A DNA stretch of 64,000 bases from Calothrix sp. NIES-4105 (lineage in GTDB: Bacteria; Cyanobacteriota; Cyanobacteriia; Cyanobacteriales; Nostocaceae): assembly GCF_002368415.1 (NCBI RefSeq), contig NZ_AP018290.1, positions 10,035,717 through 10,099,716 on the forward strand, in the 5' to 3' direction. The notes beneath the pieces are model-generated. The model did not search any database, was not told the DNA's origin, and saw only the letters and a list, made by a program, of their open reading frames with translations. Below, one piece after another: positions 56,201 to 63,310 of this stretch. The position numbers were made by a program, and so were the translations under genes. How positions within the stretch are numbered: the first letter of the stretch is position 1; the number at the start of each line of letters is the position of its first letter.

Positions 56201-58046
56201 TGCCCGCAGGTTTCTAGAAGAAATTGGCTTTGGTATTGCAGAAAAACAGCAAAAGTTAGAAAAAATTTGCCAATTAGTAAGCAATACTAATGTAGAAGGA
56301 ATTCCGGCTTCTGATATCGTAGCGGAAGTGATTAAAACAACAGGTTTGCCGTTGCGACATTTTGGTATGCACACCACGGTGTATATCAATGGAACACAGC
56401 AGTTTTCCAAAGAGAGTTTGCAACAGGTAGTAGTCGGTTTAAATAAAGTTATCAGTGGAGAAGCTTTACAAGAATATCGGCAATTAAAAACTTCTAAGTG
56501 GACAAATAAAACTCTAGAAGCTTACTCAAGTTTAAATTTAGAATACTTAACAGTAACCCAACAATCCTTACAACATTTGCTTAATCAAGAGGTGTTTTAC
56601 TGCAAAATCGAAAGCATTGAAGATATTGATTACTCTGGTTGGGTCTACGACTTTGAAGTTAGTAAATATCACAACTTTGTAGCCAATAATATTATTTGCC
56701 ACAATACAGTGCAGTTCATAGCGCTTCTATTACATTTCAAAGAACAACAAACACTAGAAAAACCAACCTTACTCGTTTGTCCAACTTCAGTATTAGGCAA
56801 CTGGGAGCGCGAGTTTAAAAAATTTGCCCCAACTTTAAAGGTTTTACAATATCACGGTGATAAGCGTCCGAAAGGAAAACAATTTGAAACCGCAGTCAAA
56901 AAGCATGATGTGCTAATTACCAGCTACTCATTAATCCATCGCGATTTAAAATTACTACAAACCGTAGAGTGGCAACTTGTAGTATTAGACGAAGCTCAAA
57001 ACATCAAAAATTCAGATGCCAAACAATCTCAGGCAGTACGACAGCTAGAAACAACTTTCCGTGTTGCCCTAACGGGTACACCAGTAGAAAACCGTTTACA
57101 AGAGCTTTGGTCAATTTTAGATTTCCTCAACCCAGGATATTTAGGCAATAAACAATTTTTCCAACGACGCTTTGCAGCACCCGTAGAAAAATACGGTGAT
57201 ACTTCATCGCTGGGTCAATTGCGCTCCTTAGTACAACCGTTTATATTACGGCGCCTAAAAACAGACCGTGAAATTATCCAAGATTTGCCAGAAAAACAGG
57301 AAATGACCGTTTTTTGCGGACTATCTTCCGAACAAGCCAAGTTATACCAACAAGTTGTAGAAGAATCTTTAGCAGAAATTGACGAGGCAGAAGGTGTGCA
57401 GCGACGCGGTATGATTTTGGCACTATTAGTTAAACTCAAACAAGTTTGTAATCATCCTGCTCAATACTTGAAGCAAAATTCAATAAATACAAAAGACTCA
57501 GGTAAGCTACAACGGTTAGACGAAATGTTAGATGTCGCTTTATCAGAAGGTGATAGAGCATTAATATTTACGCAATTTGCCGAGTGGGGAAAATTACTTC
57601 AACCGCACTTAGAAAAACAACTAGGACGCGAAATATTCTTCTTGTACGGTAGTACTAGCAAACAACAGCGTGAAGAAATGGTAGACCGTTTCCAACATGA
57701 TCCCCAAGGGCCACCAGTAATGATTTTATCTTTAAAAGCGGGAGGTGTTGGTTTAAACTTAACGCGCGCGAATCACGTTTTCCACTTTGATAGATGGTGG
57801 AACCCTGCCGTAGAGAACCAAGCAACCGACCGTGTATTTCGGATTGGTCAAACTCGTAATGTTCAAGTACATAAGTTTGTATGTACTGGAACCCTAGAAG
57901 AAAAAATTCACGACATGATCGAAAGCAAAAAGCAACTAGCAGAACAAGTAGTAGGCGCCGGCGAACAATGGCTAACCGAACTAGACACTAACCAATTACG
58001 CGACTTACTCCTTCTCGATAGAGGCGCCGTAATTGATGACGAATAA
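53289..58046 (+). CDS. SNF2-family helicase containing an intein and two repeat insertions
   Basis: The 1585-codon frame is a helicase of about 1118 residues once the intein is removed. The N-terminal half is the SNF2-associated region of bacterial Swi2/Snf2 proteins. Helicase motifs: Walker A DDMGLGK joined to T after the intein, VVLDEAQNIKNS near 1232, LTGTPVENRLQELW, then the second lobe with LFLYGSTS-like FFLYGSTSKQQREE and ATDRVFRIGQ. Residues 81-90 (SRDAINRVST) come from the dispersed palindrome, and about 249-287 come from heptamer repeats (EHSALSTQHSALSSTQHS). It probably remodels or translocates on DNA or RNA polymerase. Its usual partner, a SWIM-domain protein, follows 0.9 kb later. 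Confidence 0.95.
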   Translation: MAILHGTWLIKSQNSCLFIWGETWRPQESISTQAGLDVAPNPFFMPPVELLKWVQTVGVNLPKSLYPVSVESAKNSGRQRSRDAINRVSTVTAEISLPSTELFIALPTDITPGENEGTFTISALHSGTISDTLDTDTVQLQPWRIEGFCLEPADAIKFLASLPLHIETGASLNSYYLGGDLRFWSQIARWSLDLISRCKFLPSLEKSDVEKTNGFISKWQAVLDSAIDTSRLEKFSKAMPLTCRTYQDSAELKVLSAELREHSALSTQHSALSSTQHSALSSTQHSSISFPIEPQKLLLDFLNTVIDIQVRGMINPLGAAEARLVAGLPLAVRQWLQGLTPFASSNQNNATASEMERVQAALKAWKMPLEYQLAGKTLFRTCFELRSPEPGQTEWSLAYFLQATDDAEFLIDAATIWQNPVESFTYQNRNIEQPQETFLRGLGLASRLYPHLAENLDSEAPTSCSLNPMQAYEFIKGVAWRFEDSGLGVILPPSLANREGWANRLGLKITAQTLQKQGRLNLQSLLNFEWQLAIGGQTISKAEFDKLVASNSPLVEINGEWVELRPNDIKTAQNFFASRKEQMSLSLEDALRLSSGDTQTIEKLPVVSFEASGALQELVTALTNNKAIATLPTPKDFKGELRPYQERGVAWLAFLERWGLGACLADDMGLGKCVKNDTFMYVNGKITTAEEIWKNYAGETAFDGEGFWANPTDNLLVNSIDDTSKIVQAPIKRLYRQEIQEKLRKVTLQDGSSITITRQHKLLTNKGWTNQLQVGDYVCVPAKLLWKGEPQDPDLVKFIAWQISEGHENKKEANLSITQKDATILEDLRLLLFRLSQKFSIKINQPSILINKKTGVSCLSLNSRSYQRFLESQGYQWGNLSPHKMIPSFIMQADLNSARIFLRNYFDAEGSVIYSMRSIEIASASQMIIQQLSTLLRRFGIWMRISPKQKCATNGSGIYRTYYIGTIGGNSARRFLEEIGFGIAEKQQKLEKICQLVSNTNVEGIPASDIVAEVIKTTGLPLRHFGMHTTVYINGTQQFSKESLQQVVVGLNKVISGEALQEYRQLKTSKWTNKTLEAYSSLNLEYLTVTQQSLQHLLNQEVFYCKIESIEDIDYSGWVYDFEVSKYHNFVANNIICHNTVQFIALLLHFKEQQTLEKPTLLVCPTSVLGNWEREFKKFAPTLKVLQYHGDKRPKGKQFETAVKKHDVLITSYSLIHRDLKLLQTVEWQLVVLDEAQNIKNSDAKQSQAVRQLETTFRVALTGTPVENRLQELWSILDFLNPGYLGNKQFFQRRFAAPVEKYGDTSSLGQLRSLVQPFILRRLKTDREIIQDLPEKQEMTVFCGLSSEQAKLYQQVVEESLAEIDEAEGVQRRGMILALLVKLKQVCNHPAQYLKQNSINTKDSGKLQRLDEMLDVALSEGDRALIFTQFAEWGKLLQPHLEKQLGREIFFLYGSTSKQQREEMVDRFQHDPQGPPVMILSLKAGGVGLNLTRANHVFHFDRWWNPAVENQATDRVFRIGQTRNVQVHKFVCTGTLEEKIHDMIESKKQLAEQVVGAGEQWLTELDTNQLRDLLLLDRGAVIDDE
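53530..53557. repeat. dispersed palindrome, copy 5, inside the SNF2 helicase gene
   Basis: A perfect 28-bp palindrome with half-site GTAGAGACGCGATT, read in frame as residues 81-90 of the helicase. Compare copy 3 inside the CTDH gene. Confidence 0.9.
54030..54150. repeat. STRR heptamers inside the SNF2 helicase gene
   Basis: About 13 units of CACTCAG with a few CACTTAGCAG variants, plus GTGCTGAGT units at the left, are read in frame as a His/Ser/Ala/Leu/Thr/Gln-rich stretch. The right-hand part contains three near-identical 22-bp blocks. Confidence 0.9.
55305..56705 (+). mobile_element. intein with LAGLIDADG-type homing endonuclease
   Basis: 467 residues inserted between Lys and Thr of the Walker A motif (GLGK / T). 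Splicing features: Cys1 (CVKNDTFMYVNGK), block B with ITITRQHKLL, block F GWVYDFEVSKYHNF, block G NIICHN ending His-Asn, and extein +1 Thr. The endonuclease part has two degenerate LAGLIDADG motifs, FIAWQISEGHE (about residue 798) and FLRNYFDAEGSV (about 901); the acidic Glu/Asp remain, so it may be active. The intein has no GGCGCC word, unlike the flanking gene. Placement in an ATP-binding loop is typical of inteins. Confidence 0.95.
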
Positions 58047-58135
58047 GTCCAAAACCCCGTGGCATAGGCGTCCTCGCCTGTGCATTCACGTATTTATATT
58101 TACCACGCCCGACACAGAGCGCGCAGAGAGTAATT

Positions 58136-58442
58136 GTAGGTTGGGTGGAGACTTTGCGTAACCCAACATAAAATATTTTTGTTTTTTAAGCTATCTCTTA
58201 CACCAATTTATATAGATATGTTTGGCGCCATACTTCGCATCAGCAACTAAAATGTGAACCATTGGTTCACATTTTCCCGATTGTGCTTCGATTACAGTAC
58301 AGGATCCCATCACAAAAGCGTTTGCTTGTTTATAAAAAGTGCTAACTTGTTTACGTATTGACTGTAGTTTATGATAATCAGCAATTGTTATTTTAATTAT
58401 TGGAATTGTAGTTGGGTTACGCAGAGCCTCCACCCAACCTAC
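58136..58442. mobile_element. MITE-like element with 32-bp terminal inverted repeats
   Basis: The left end (58136-58167, beginning GTAGGTTGGGTGGAG) and right end (58411-58442) are inverted copies with two mismatches. The 307-bp unit carries no transposase. An internal 80-codon frame on the minus strand begins inside the right repeat, so it is probably not a real gene. Similar GTAGGTTGGGT repeats are common in filamentous cyanobacteria. Target-site duplication is not clear by eye. Confidence 0.65.
58191..58433 (-). CDS. doubtful 80-codon ORF inside the MITE-like element
   Basis: The first residues (MEALRNPT) are encoded by the right terminal repeat. The middle (ITIADYHKLQSIRKQVSTFY) looks protein-like, and the palindrome TGTGAACC falls inside the frame. 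No family is recognised. It could be a captured or decayed fragment. Confidence 0.25.
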   Translation of the reverse strand: MEALRNPTTIPIIKITIADYHKLQSIRKQVSTFYKQANAFVMGSCTVIEAQSGKCEPMVHILVADAKYGAKHIYINWCKR

Positions 58443-58699
58443 AAGGTATCGCGTTTATGAGCTTTTTGAGGTTGCTTAAGAGGTTTTGAAATGATTTGTC
58501 TACCGCTTGTAGCTTGCCTTTGCCGCAAGTCATGGCAAATTGCTTTTATATTATAGTTAAAAGCTTTTGCGTGTTCTTCTCGAATTCTATATATTTCTTC
58601 TAAAACTTAGTTTCCCCACATTTTTAATTTCCTATTAATTCATTAAAATGTACTAATCGTAGGTTACTCATAGCCAACGTCAAGGTTAACAACTCCCCG

Positions 58700-58945
58700 C
58701 CTTGTGTACAGGCGGGTTTATAAATGCCCTATATCTTGTAAGGGGGGGTTTATAAATGCCCTATATCTTGTAAGGGGGGGTTTATAAATGCCCTGTATCT
58801 TGTAAGGGGGGGTTTATAAATGCCCTATATCTTGTAAGGGGGGGTTTATAAATGCCCTGTATCTTGTAAGGGCGGGTTTACAGATATCCTATAACGGTGC
58901 GCTCATATTTCGTGAACCCGCCCCTACGATATCCTCGTGAACTCT
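58700..58945. repeat. 32-bp tandem repeat array plus dispersed flank
   Basis: TTTATAAATGCCCT starts at 58717, 58749, 58781, 58813 and 58845, exactly 32 bp apart. A sixth, diverged unit is at 58877 (TTTACAGATATCCT). The units alternate ...CCCTATATC and ...CCCTGTATC. The flank, to 58945, is the inverted match of 47757-47880. There are no unique spacers, so it is not a CRISPR. Confidence 0.9.
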
Positions 58946-58961
58946 TAACTCCTAACTTTTT

Positions 58962-59843
58962 ATGTCTGATTATACTTTACAAGCAAGTCGCGAATGGTGG
59001 TCACAACGGTGGCTGGAATTACTTGATTCTTATCGTTTTAAGAAGCGTTTGGAACGCGCGCGAAATTACGCGCGGCAGGGTAATGTTTTAAGTATCGAAT
59101 TTAAAGGCGCCAAAGTTTTGGCACTCGTACAGGGAAGTGAGGTTGAACCATACAGTGTATCACTCTCTCTCGACCATTTTAGTGATGAAGAATGGAGTTA
59201 CGTAGTTGAAAGTATGTCGCAAAAAGCTATTTTTGCCGCAAAACTATTAGCTGGAGAAATGCCGCAGAATATTGAGCAAGTCTTTACTGCTAATGGCTTG
59301 TCACTGTTTCCATTTACACTATCAGATGTCAGAAGTAAGTGTTCATGTCCTGATAAAGCAAATCCTTGTAAGCATGTTGCTGCTGTTTACTATCAATTAG
59401 GTGATAGATTTAGCGAAGACCCGTTTGTATTATTCCAGCTTCGTGGACGCACAAAGGCTGAAATTATCAGCAATTTACGCCAGTTACGCTGTAAAAACAT
59501 TGGTATAAATCATGATGATACGTCGGAGCAAAATCAAAGTGATATTAACCAATCTGAAGTAACTAATACTCAAGAATTACTACCTACACAAAAATACTCA
59601 CTTAATCTTGATACTTATTGGCAGTACAATCAACCTTTAGAATCTTCTTTAGTTGTAATTGCCCCATCTACAGGTGAGACGATTTTAGACGTTTTAGGTC
59701 CTATTCCTCTAGCTAAAGATGAAGAGAGTCTGCCAAACTTTTCAACGGCTGATATTGTAATGAGATATTTAGACAATGTTTATAAAGACGTTAGTCAAAA
59801 AGCTGTAATTGCTGCAATGAATGTCGGTGAAGGAAAAAATTGA
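58962..59843 (+). CDS. SWIM zinc-finger protein, partner of the SNF2 helicase
   Basis: 293 residues with the SWIM motif CSCPDKANPCKHVAAVYYQL (CxC...CxH) near 125-145, preceded by TLQASREWWSQRWLELLDSY, the typical start of helicase-linked SWIM proteins. SWIM domains bind DNA or protein. In many bacteria such a gene follows an SNF2 helicase of this type. The gap between them here has been widened by repeats. The C-terminal half has no recognised domain. Confidence 0.88.
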   Translation: MSDYTLQASREWWSQRWLELLDSYRFKKRLERARNYARQGNVLSIEFKGAKVLALVQGSEVEPYSVSLSLDHFSDEEWSYVVESMSQKAIFAAKLLAGEMPQNIEQVFTANGLSLFPFTLSDVRSKCSCPDKANPCKHVAAVYYQLGDRFSEDPFVLFQLRGRTKAEIISNLRQLRCKNIGINHDDTSEQNQSDINQSEVTNTQELLPTQKYSLNLDTYWQYNQPLESSLVVIAPSTGETILDVLGPIPLAKDEESLPNFSTADIVMRYLDNVYKDVSQKAVIAAMNVGEGKN

Positions 59844-60006
59844 AATCACAAACTGGGTTTCTTATCGATAACTTGTAATAAAAACAACTATTTTGCATAT
59901 AAACCCGGTTTATTTATTTAAACAACCGTGGAGCTATTGTGATAAGGGTTATATTTTTAACATGTGCTTAAATGCTATAAGAGCATAGTAAGTATGTAAA
60001 ACGAAG

Positions 60007-60306
60007 ATGGAATTCCAAAGCAAAATAATTTCTGTTGAACTTATGGATGGTACAGTAGTTCGAGTAGAGGCGACTTCGATAGGCGACCGTAAAATTGGTT
60101 TGCAAACTCGACCGTTTAGTGAAGTTACTGGCGCCATTGAATCTTTGGCTAAAGAAATTTCGGAAACAGTCCAAAAAGTTAAGCCTGATAAAGCGAGTGT
60201 TAAGTTTGGTGTAGAAATCGGTGTAGACTCAGGCAAACTAATTGCTGTACTAGCAAAGGGTACTAATACAGCAAACCTAGAAATCACTTTAGAATGGGGA
60301 AGCTAA
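60007..60306 (+). CDS. CU044_2847-like (Trypco1) small protein
   Basis: The 99-residue protein has the pattern IISVELMDGTVVRVEATSI and ASVKFGVEIGVDSGKLIAVL with ANLEITLEW at the end, as in the trypsin-co-occurring Trypco1 family. The family is linked to trypsin-like effector systems in bacterial conflict and signalling, but no such protease is encoded nearby, so it is an orphan here. Family assignment is by memory of the pattern. Confidence 0.7.
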   Translation: MEFQSKIISVELMDGTVVRVEATSIGDRKIGLQTRPFSEVTGAIESLAKEISETVQKVKPDKASVKFGVEIGVDSGKLIAVLAKGTNTANLEITLEWGS

Positions 60307-60309
60307 CTA

Positions 60310-60415
60310 ACTACTCCCCCCACTCATCACTCATCACTCAGCACTCAGCACTCAGCACTCAGCACTCAGCACTCAGCACTCAGCACTCAGCACTCAGCAC
60401 TCATCACTCATCACT
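60310..60415. repeat. STRR heptamers between Trypco1-like gene and hemL
   Basis: About 11 perfect CACTCAG units with CACTCATCACT variants at both ends fill the spacer and reach the hemL stop. Confidence 0.9.
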
Positions 60416-61712
60416 ACAAGTTCGACATAACTTCTCGTGCAGCAGCTATAGTTCGTTCAATATCTTCATCGGTGTGAGATATCGAAGTGAACCCAGCTTC
60501 AAACTGTGAAGGCGCCAAGTAAATACCATGTTCTAACATCCCGCGATGAAAACGTCCGAATTTAGCTGTATCGGACTTTTTCGCATCTTCGTAACTGTGT
60601 ACAGGCCCACTAGTAAAGAACAAACCAAACATCCCACTAATTTGACCGCCACAAGCTTCATGACCTGTTTCTAGAGCGACTTGCAACAAACCCGAAGCTA
60701 GCTTTTTGGTTATCTGATCGAGATATTCGTAAGTACCTGGCTTTTGCAATAATTCAAGTGTTTTAATACCAGCAGTCATTGCCAGAGGATTACCTGATAA
60801 AGTGCCTGCTTGGTACATTGGACCTGCTGGCGCCACCATTGACATGATATCCCGGCGCCCACCATAAGCACCTACAGGTAAACCACCACCAATAATTTTA
60901 CCCAAAGTAGTTAAGTCAGGTGTAATGCCAAACTTTTCTTGGGCGCCACCATAAGCGATGCGAAAACCAGTCATAACTTCATCGAACACAAGTAAGGCGC
61001 CGTGTTCGTGGGTTAATTCGCGTAGTCCTTCCAAAAAGCCAGCATCAGGAGTAATAAAGCCAGCATTACCTACAACTGGCTCAAGAATCACACCAGCGAT
61101 TTCATCACGGTTTTGTTCAAATAACGCTTTTACTGCTTCTAAATCATTGTATGGTGCATTAAGGGTGTTAGCAGTAGTTGATTTTGGTACTCCTGGTGAG
61201 TCTGGAAGACCAAGTGTCGCTACACCCGAACCTGCTTTAACAAGGAACATATCAGCGTGACCGTGATAACATCCCTCGAACTTAATAATTTTATCGCGTC
61301 CGGTAAACGCGCGCATCAACCGCAATACCGCCATACAAGCTTCGGTACCAGAGTTAACAAAACGTACCATTTCAATGCTTGGTACAGCATCGATAACCAT
61401 TTCGGCAAGGACATTTTCTAGGACACAAGGGGCGCCAAAACTCGTACCTTTATCCAAAGCGGAATGAAGTGCGTTTATGACATCAGGATGTGCATGACCG
61501 CAAATTGCAGGACCCCATGTGCCTACGTAGTCGATGTATTGATTGCCATCTACATCCCAAATGTAAGCGCCTTTCACATGGTCAAATACAATAGGCTGCC
61601 CACCAACAGATTTAAACGCGCGGACAGGAGAGCTAACGCCACCAGGCATTAGGTTTTGAGCTTTCTCAAAAATTTCTTGTGATTTTGTGGTTTTAATCGT
61701 GGTATTTACCAA
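60414..61712 (-). CDS. hemL: glutamate-1-semialdehyde 2,1-aminomutase
   Basis: The 432-residue class III PLP aminotransferase has [20 protein letters not shown], the cofactor region [24 protein letters not shown] and the PLP lysine in [18 protein letters not shown]. It makes 5-aminolevulinate from glutamate semialdehyde for chlorophyll, heme and bilins. It is complete and standard. The gene is unusually rich in GGCGCC (seven sites). Confidence 0.98.
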   Translation of the reverse strand: MVNTTIKTTKSQEIFEKAQNLMPGGVSSPVRAFKSVGGQPIVFDHVKGAYIWDVDGNQYIDYVGTWGPAICGHAHPDVINALHSALDKGTSFGAPCVLENVLAEMVIDAVPSIEMVRFVNSGTEACMAVLRLMRAFTGRDKIIKFEGCYHGHADMFLVKAGSGVATLGLPDSPGVPKSTTANTLNAPYNDLEAVKALFEQNRDEIAGVILEPVVGNAGFITPDAGFLEGLRELTHEHGALLVFDEVMTGFRIAYGGAQEKFGITPDLTTLGKIIGGGLPVGAYGGRRDIMSMVAPAGPMYQAGTLSGNPLAMTAGIKTLELLQKPGTYEYLDQITKKLASGLLQVALETGHEACGGQISGMFGLFFTSGPVHSYEDAKKSDTAKFGRFHRGMLEHGIYLAPSQFEAGFTSISHTDEDIERTIAAAREVMSNL

Positions 61713-61820
61713 GGGTTATCTCCGGGGTGTGCTTAAAAATGAAGCTCTATCCTAGGATAGGCGCAAAAATACCTTAAACTCTATATTCTAGAAGAATAGC
61801 TGAACCAAAAAAATAACAAT

Positions 61821-62006
61821 ATGTTATACAAATGTAATCAAGACTTGCCTGTGGAAATTCGCTCTTTATCACAAGAGTGTCAGGATGTCTATAGAGCGGC
61901 TTTTAACTCGGCTGTTCACTGGTATGGTGAAGCTTCCAAGGCTCACAAAGTCGCACGGAGCGCCGTTAGAATGCAATCGGCAATGCATAGAAGTGTTAGT
62001 GTTTAA
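61821..62006 (+). CDS. ChaB-domain small protein
   Basis: 61 residues matching ChaB: QDLPVEIRSLSQECQDVYRA, AFNSAVHWYGEASKAHKVAR and SAVRMQSAMH. ChaB proteins are small helical proteins once linked to cation antiport; their real role is unknown. This one lacks the charged insert between the halves and is near the minimal length. It is a single gene between hemL and hisIE. Confidence 0.75.
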   Translation: MLYKCNQDLPVEIRSLSQECQDVYRAAFNSAVHWYGEASKAHKVARSAVRMQSAMHRSVSV

Positions 62007-62128
62007 GTCATTGAAATAAAATGTAAATAAATCATTCTGAATTCACAAAAAAATAAAAAGTTGCCAGTTGTCTTGTCTAGAATGGTATGTTGATTAAATG
62101 AATCATTCTGGCCCTACGAGCAACTGGT

Positions 62129-62776
62129 ATGTTTTCTGAGTCACAATCATTACGCAACGCCATTCCAACTGATAAGATTCGTTACGACGAAAAAGGTCTT
62201 GTACCTGCCATTATCCAAGATTACTTGGATGGTACAGTGTTAATGATGGCTTGGATGAACCGCGAATCGTTACAAAAAACCTTGGAAACTGGAGAAACTT
62301 GGTTTTGGAGTCGTTCGCGTCAAGAGTTTTGGCATAAAGGCGCCATATCAGGTCATACGCAAAGCATAAAAAGTATTCGTTACGATTGCGATAGCGACGC
62401 GATTTTAGTCAGCGTCGAACAAATTGGTGACATCGCCTGCCACACCGGAGAGCGCAGTTGTTTCCACCAAATTGATGGTAGCATAATTCCCCCCCCAGCA
62501 GACACATTATCCCAAGTATTTCAAGTAATTTGCGACCGCCGCGACAACCCCAACGAAAGCTCTTACACATGTAAGTTATTCGCAGGTGGCGATAATAAGA
62601 TTTTAAAGAAAATTGGTGAAGAAGGCGCCGAGGTAGTTATGGCGTTCAAAGATGATAATGCTGAGGAAATAGCAGGCGAAGTCGCAGATTTATTTTACCA
62701 TACAATGGTCGCATTAGCGCATCACAAAGTAGATATTAAAGACGTATACCGCAAACTTCAAGAACGGCGCCGATAA
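62129..62776 (+). CDS. hisIE: bifunctional phosphoribosyl-AMP cyclohydrolase / phosphoribosyl-ATP pyrophosphatase
   Basis: 215 residues with the HisI part ([56 protein letters not shown]) and the HisE part ([29 protein letters not shown]). It carries out steps 2 and 3 of histidine synthesis. The zinc cysteines and acidic residues are present. It is not in a his operon, as is usual in cyanobacteria. Confidence 0.96.
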   Translation: MFSESQSLRNAIPTDKIRYDEKGLVPAIIQDYLDGTVLMMAWMNRESLQKTLETGETWFWSRSRQEFWHKGAISGHTQSIKSIRYDCDSDAILVSVEQIGDIACHTGERSCFHQIDGSIIPPPADTLSQVFQVICDRRDNPNESSYTCKLFAGGDNKILKKIGEEGAEVVMAFKDDNAEEIAGEVADLFYHTMVALAHHKVDIKDVYRKLQERRR

Positions 62777-63042
62777 TTTTGGCAACGGATGCAACGGATG
62801 TAACGGATGTTATTTAAAACTCTGCCCTGTAAAACTCTATCTTGTGGAATGGGCATCAAAAGCCCGTTCCTAACTTAACCGACCCCAAACATACAGCTTT
62901 GGCAATAAAATTAGTATTAGAACGTTAACATCACGGTATATTTATTTAGAAGAAGCATTTGTATGTATATAAACTACTAAAAAATAGTCAAAAAATATTT
63001 TGTTCAAAGTTATATCGTTATACTAGTTGAACAAGTATTTAA

Positions 63043-63306
63043 ATGTTTACAACTCCAATTACAGATATAAGTGCCAGTGTAAGAGATTGTGAGCCTTCTG
63101 TCACAATACCAATGACTGGTGAAGAGTATTTAGAAAGTTTACGCGACGACCGAGAGATTTGGATTTATGGTGAGCGGGTAAAAGACGTAACGCAGCATCC
63201 AGCATTTCGTAACTGCGCGCGGATGGTCGCACGGTTATACGATGCAATGCATGACTCAGATATGAACCACCCCACCGCACGGCGGATGGGGTTTCTAGTT
63301 TACTGA
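63043..63306 (+). pseudogene. truncated HpaB-type 4-hydroxyphenylacetate 3-monooxygenase, 5' part
   Basis: The N-terminus ([43 protein letters not shown]) is that of FADH2-dependent HpaB/PvcC-type hydroxylases, normally about 480-500 residues. Homology ends near codon 73; a non-homologous tail and a stop follow, then the 3' end of an antisense group II intron at about 63311. The rest of the gene is expected beyond the intron, outside the window. Because the intron is on the opposite strand it cannot be spliced from this mRNA, so the gene is disrupted. Confidence 0.8.
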
Positions 63307-63310
63307 CTCG

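Larger units (their letters stand above)
58047..58961. other. 900-bp repeat-rich spacer
   Basis: It holds a MITE-like element (58136-58442), a palindrome, unassigned AT-rich sequence (58443-58690) and a 32-bp tandem array (58700-58945). No convincing gene is present. Confidence 0.6.

Noticed and set aside
58700-58900. CRISPR array (regularly spaced 32-bp repeats)
   Set aside because: The units are contiguous with no unique spacers, and no cas genes are near. It is a plain tandem repeat.
60294-60509. 71-codon ORF overlapping the end of hemL
   Set aside because: It is a translation of the heptamer repeat plus antisense of hemL.
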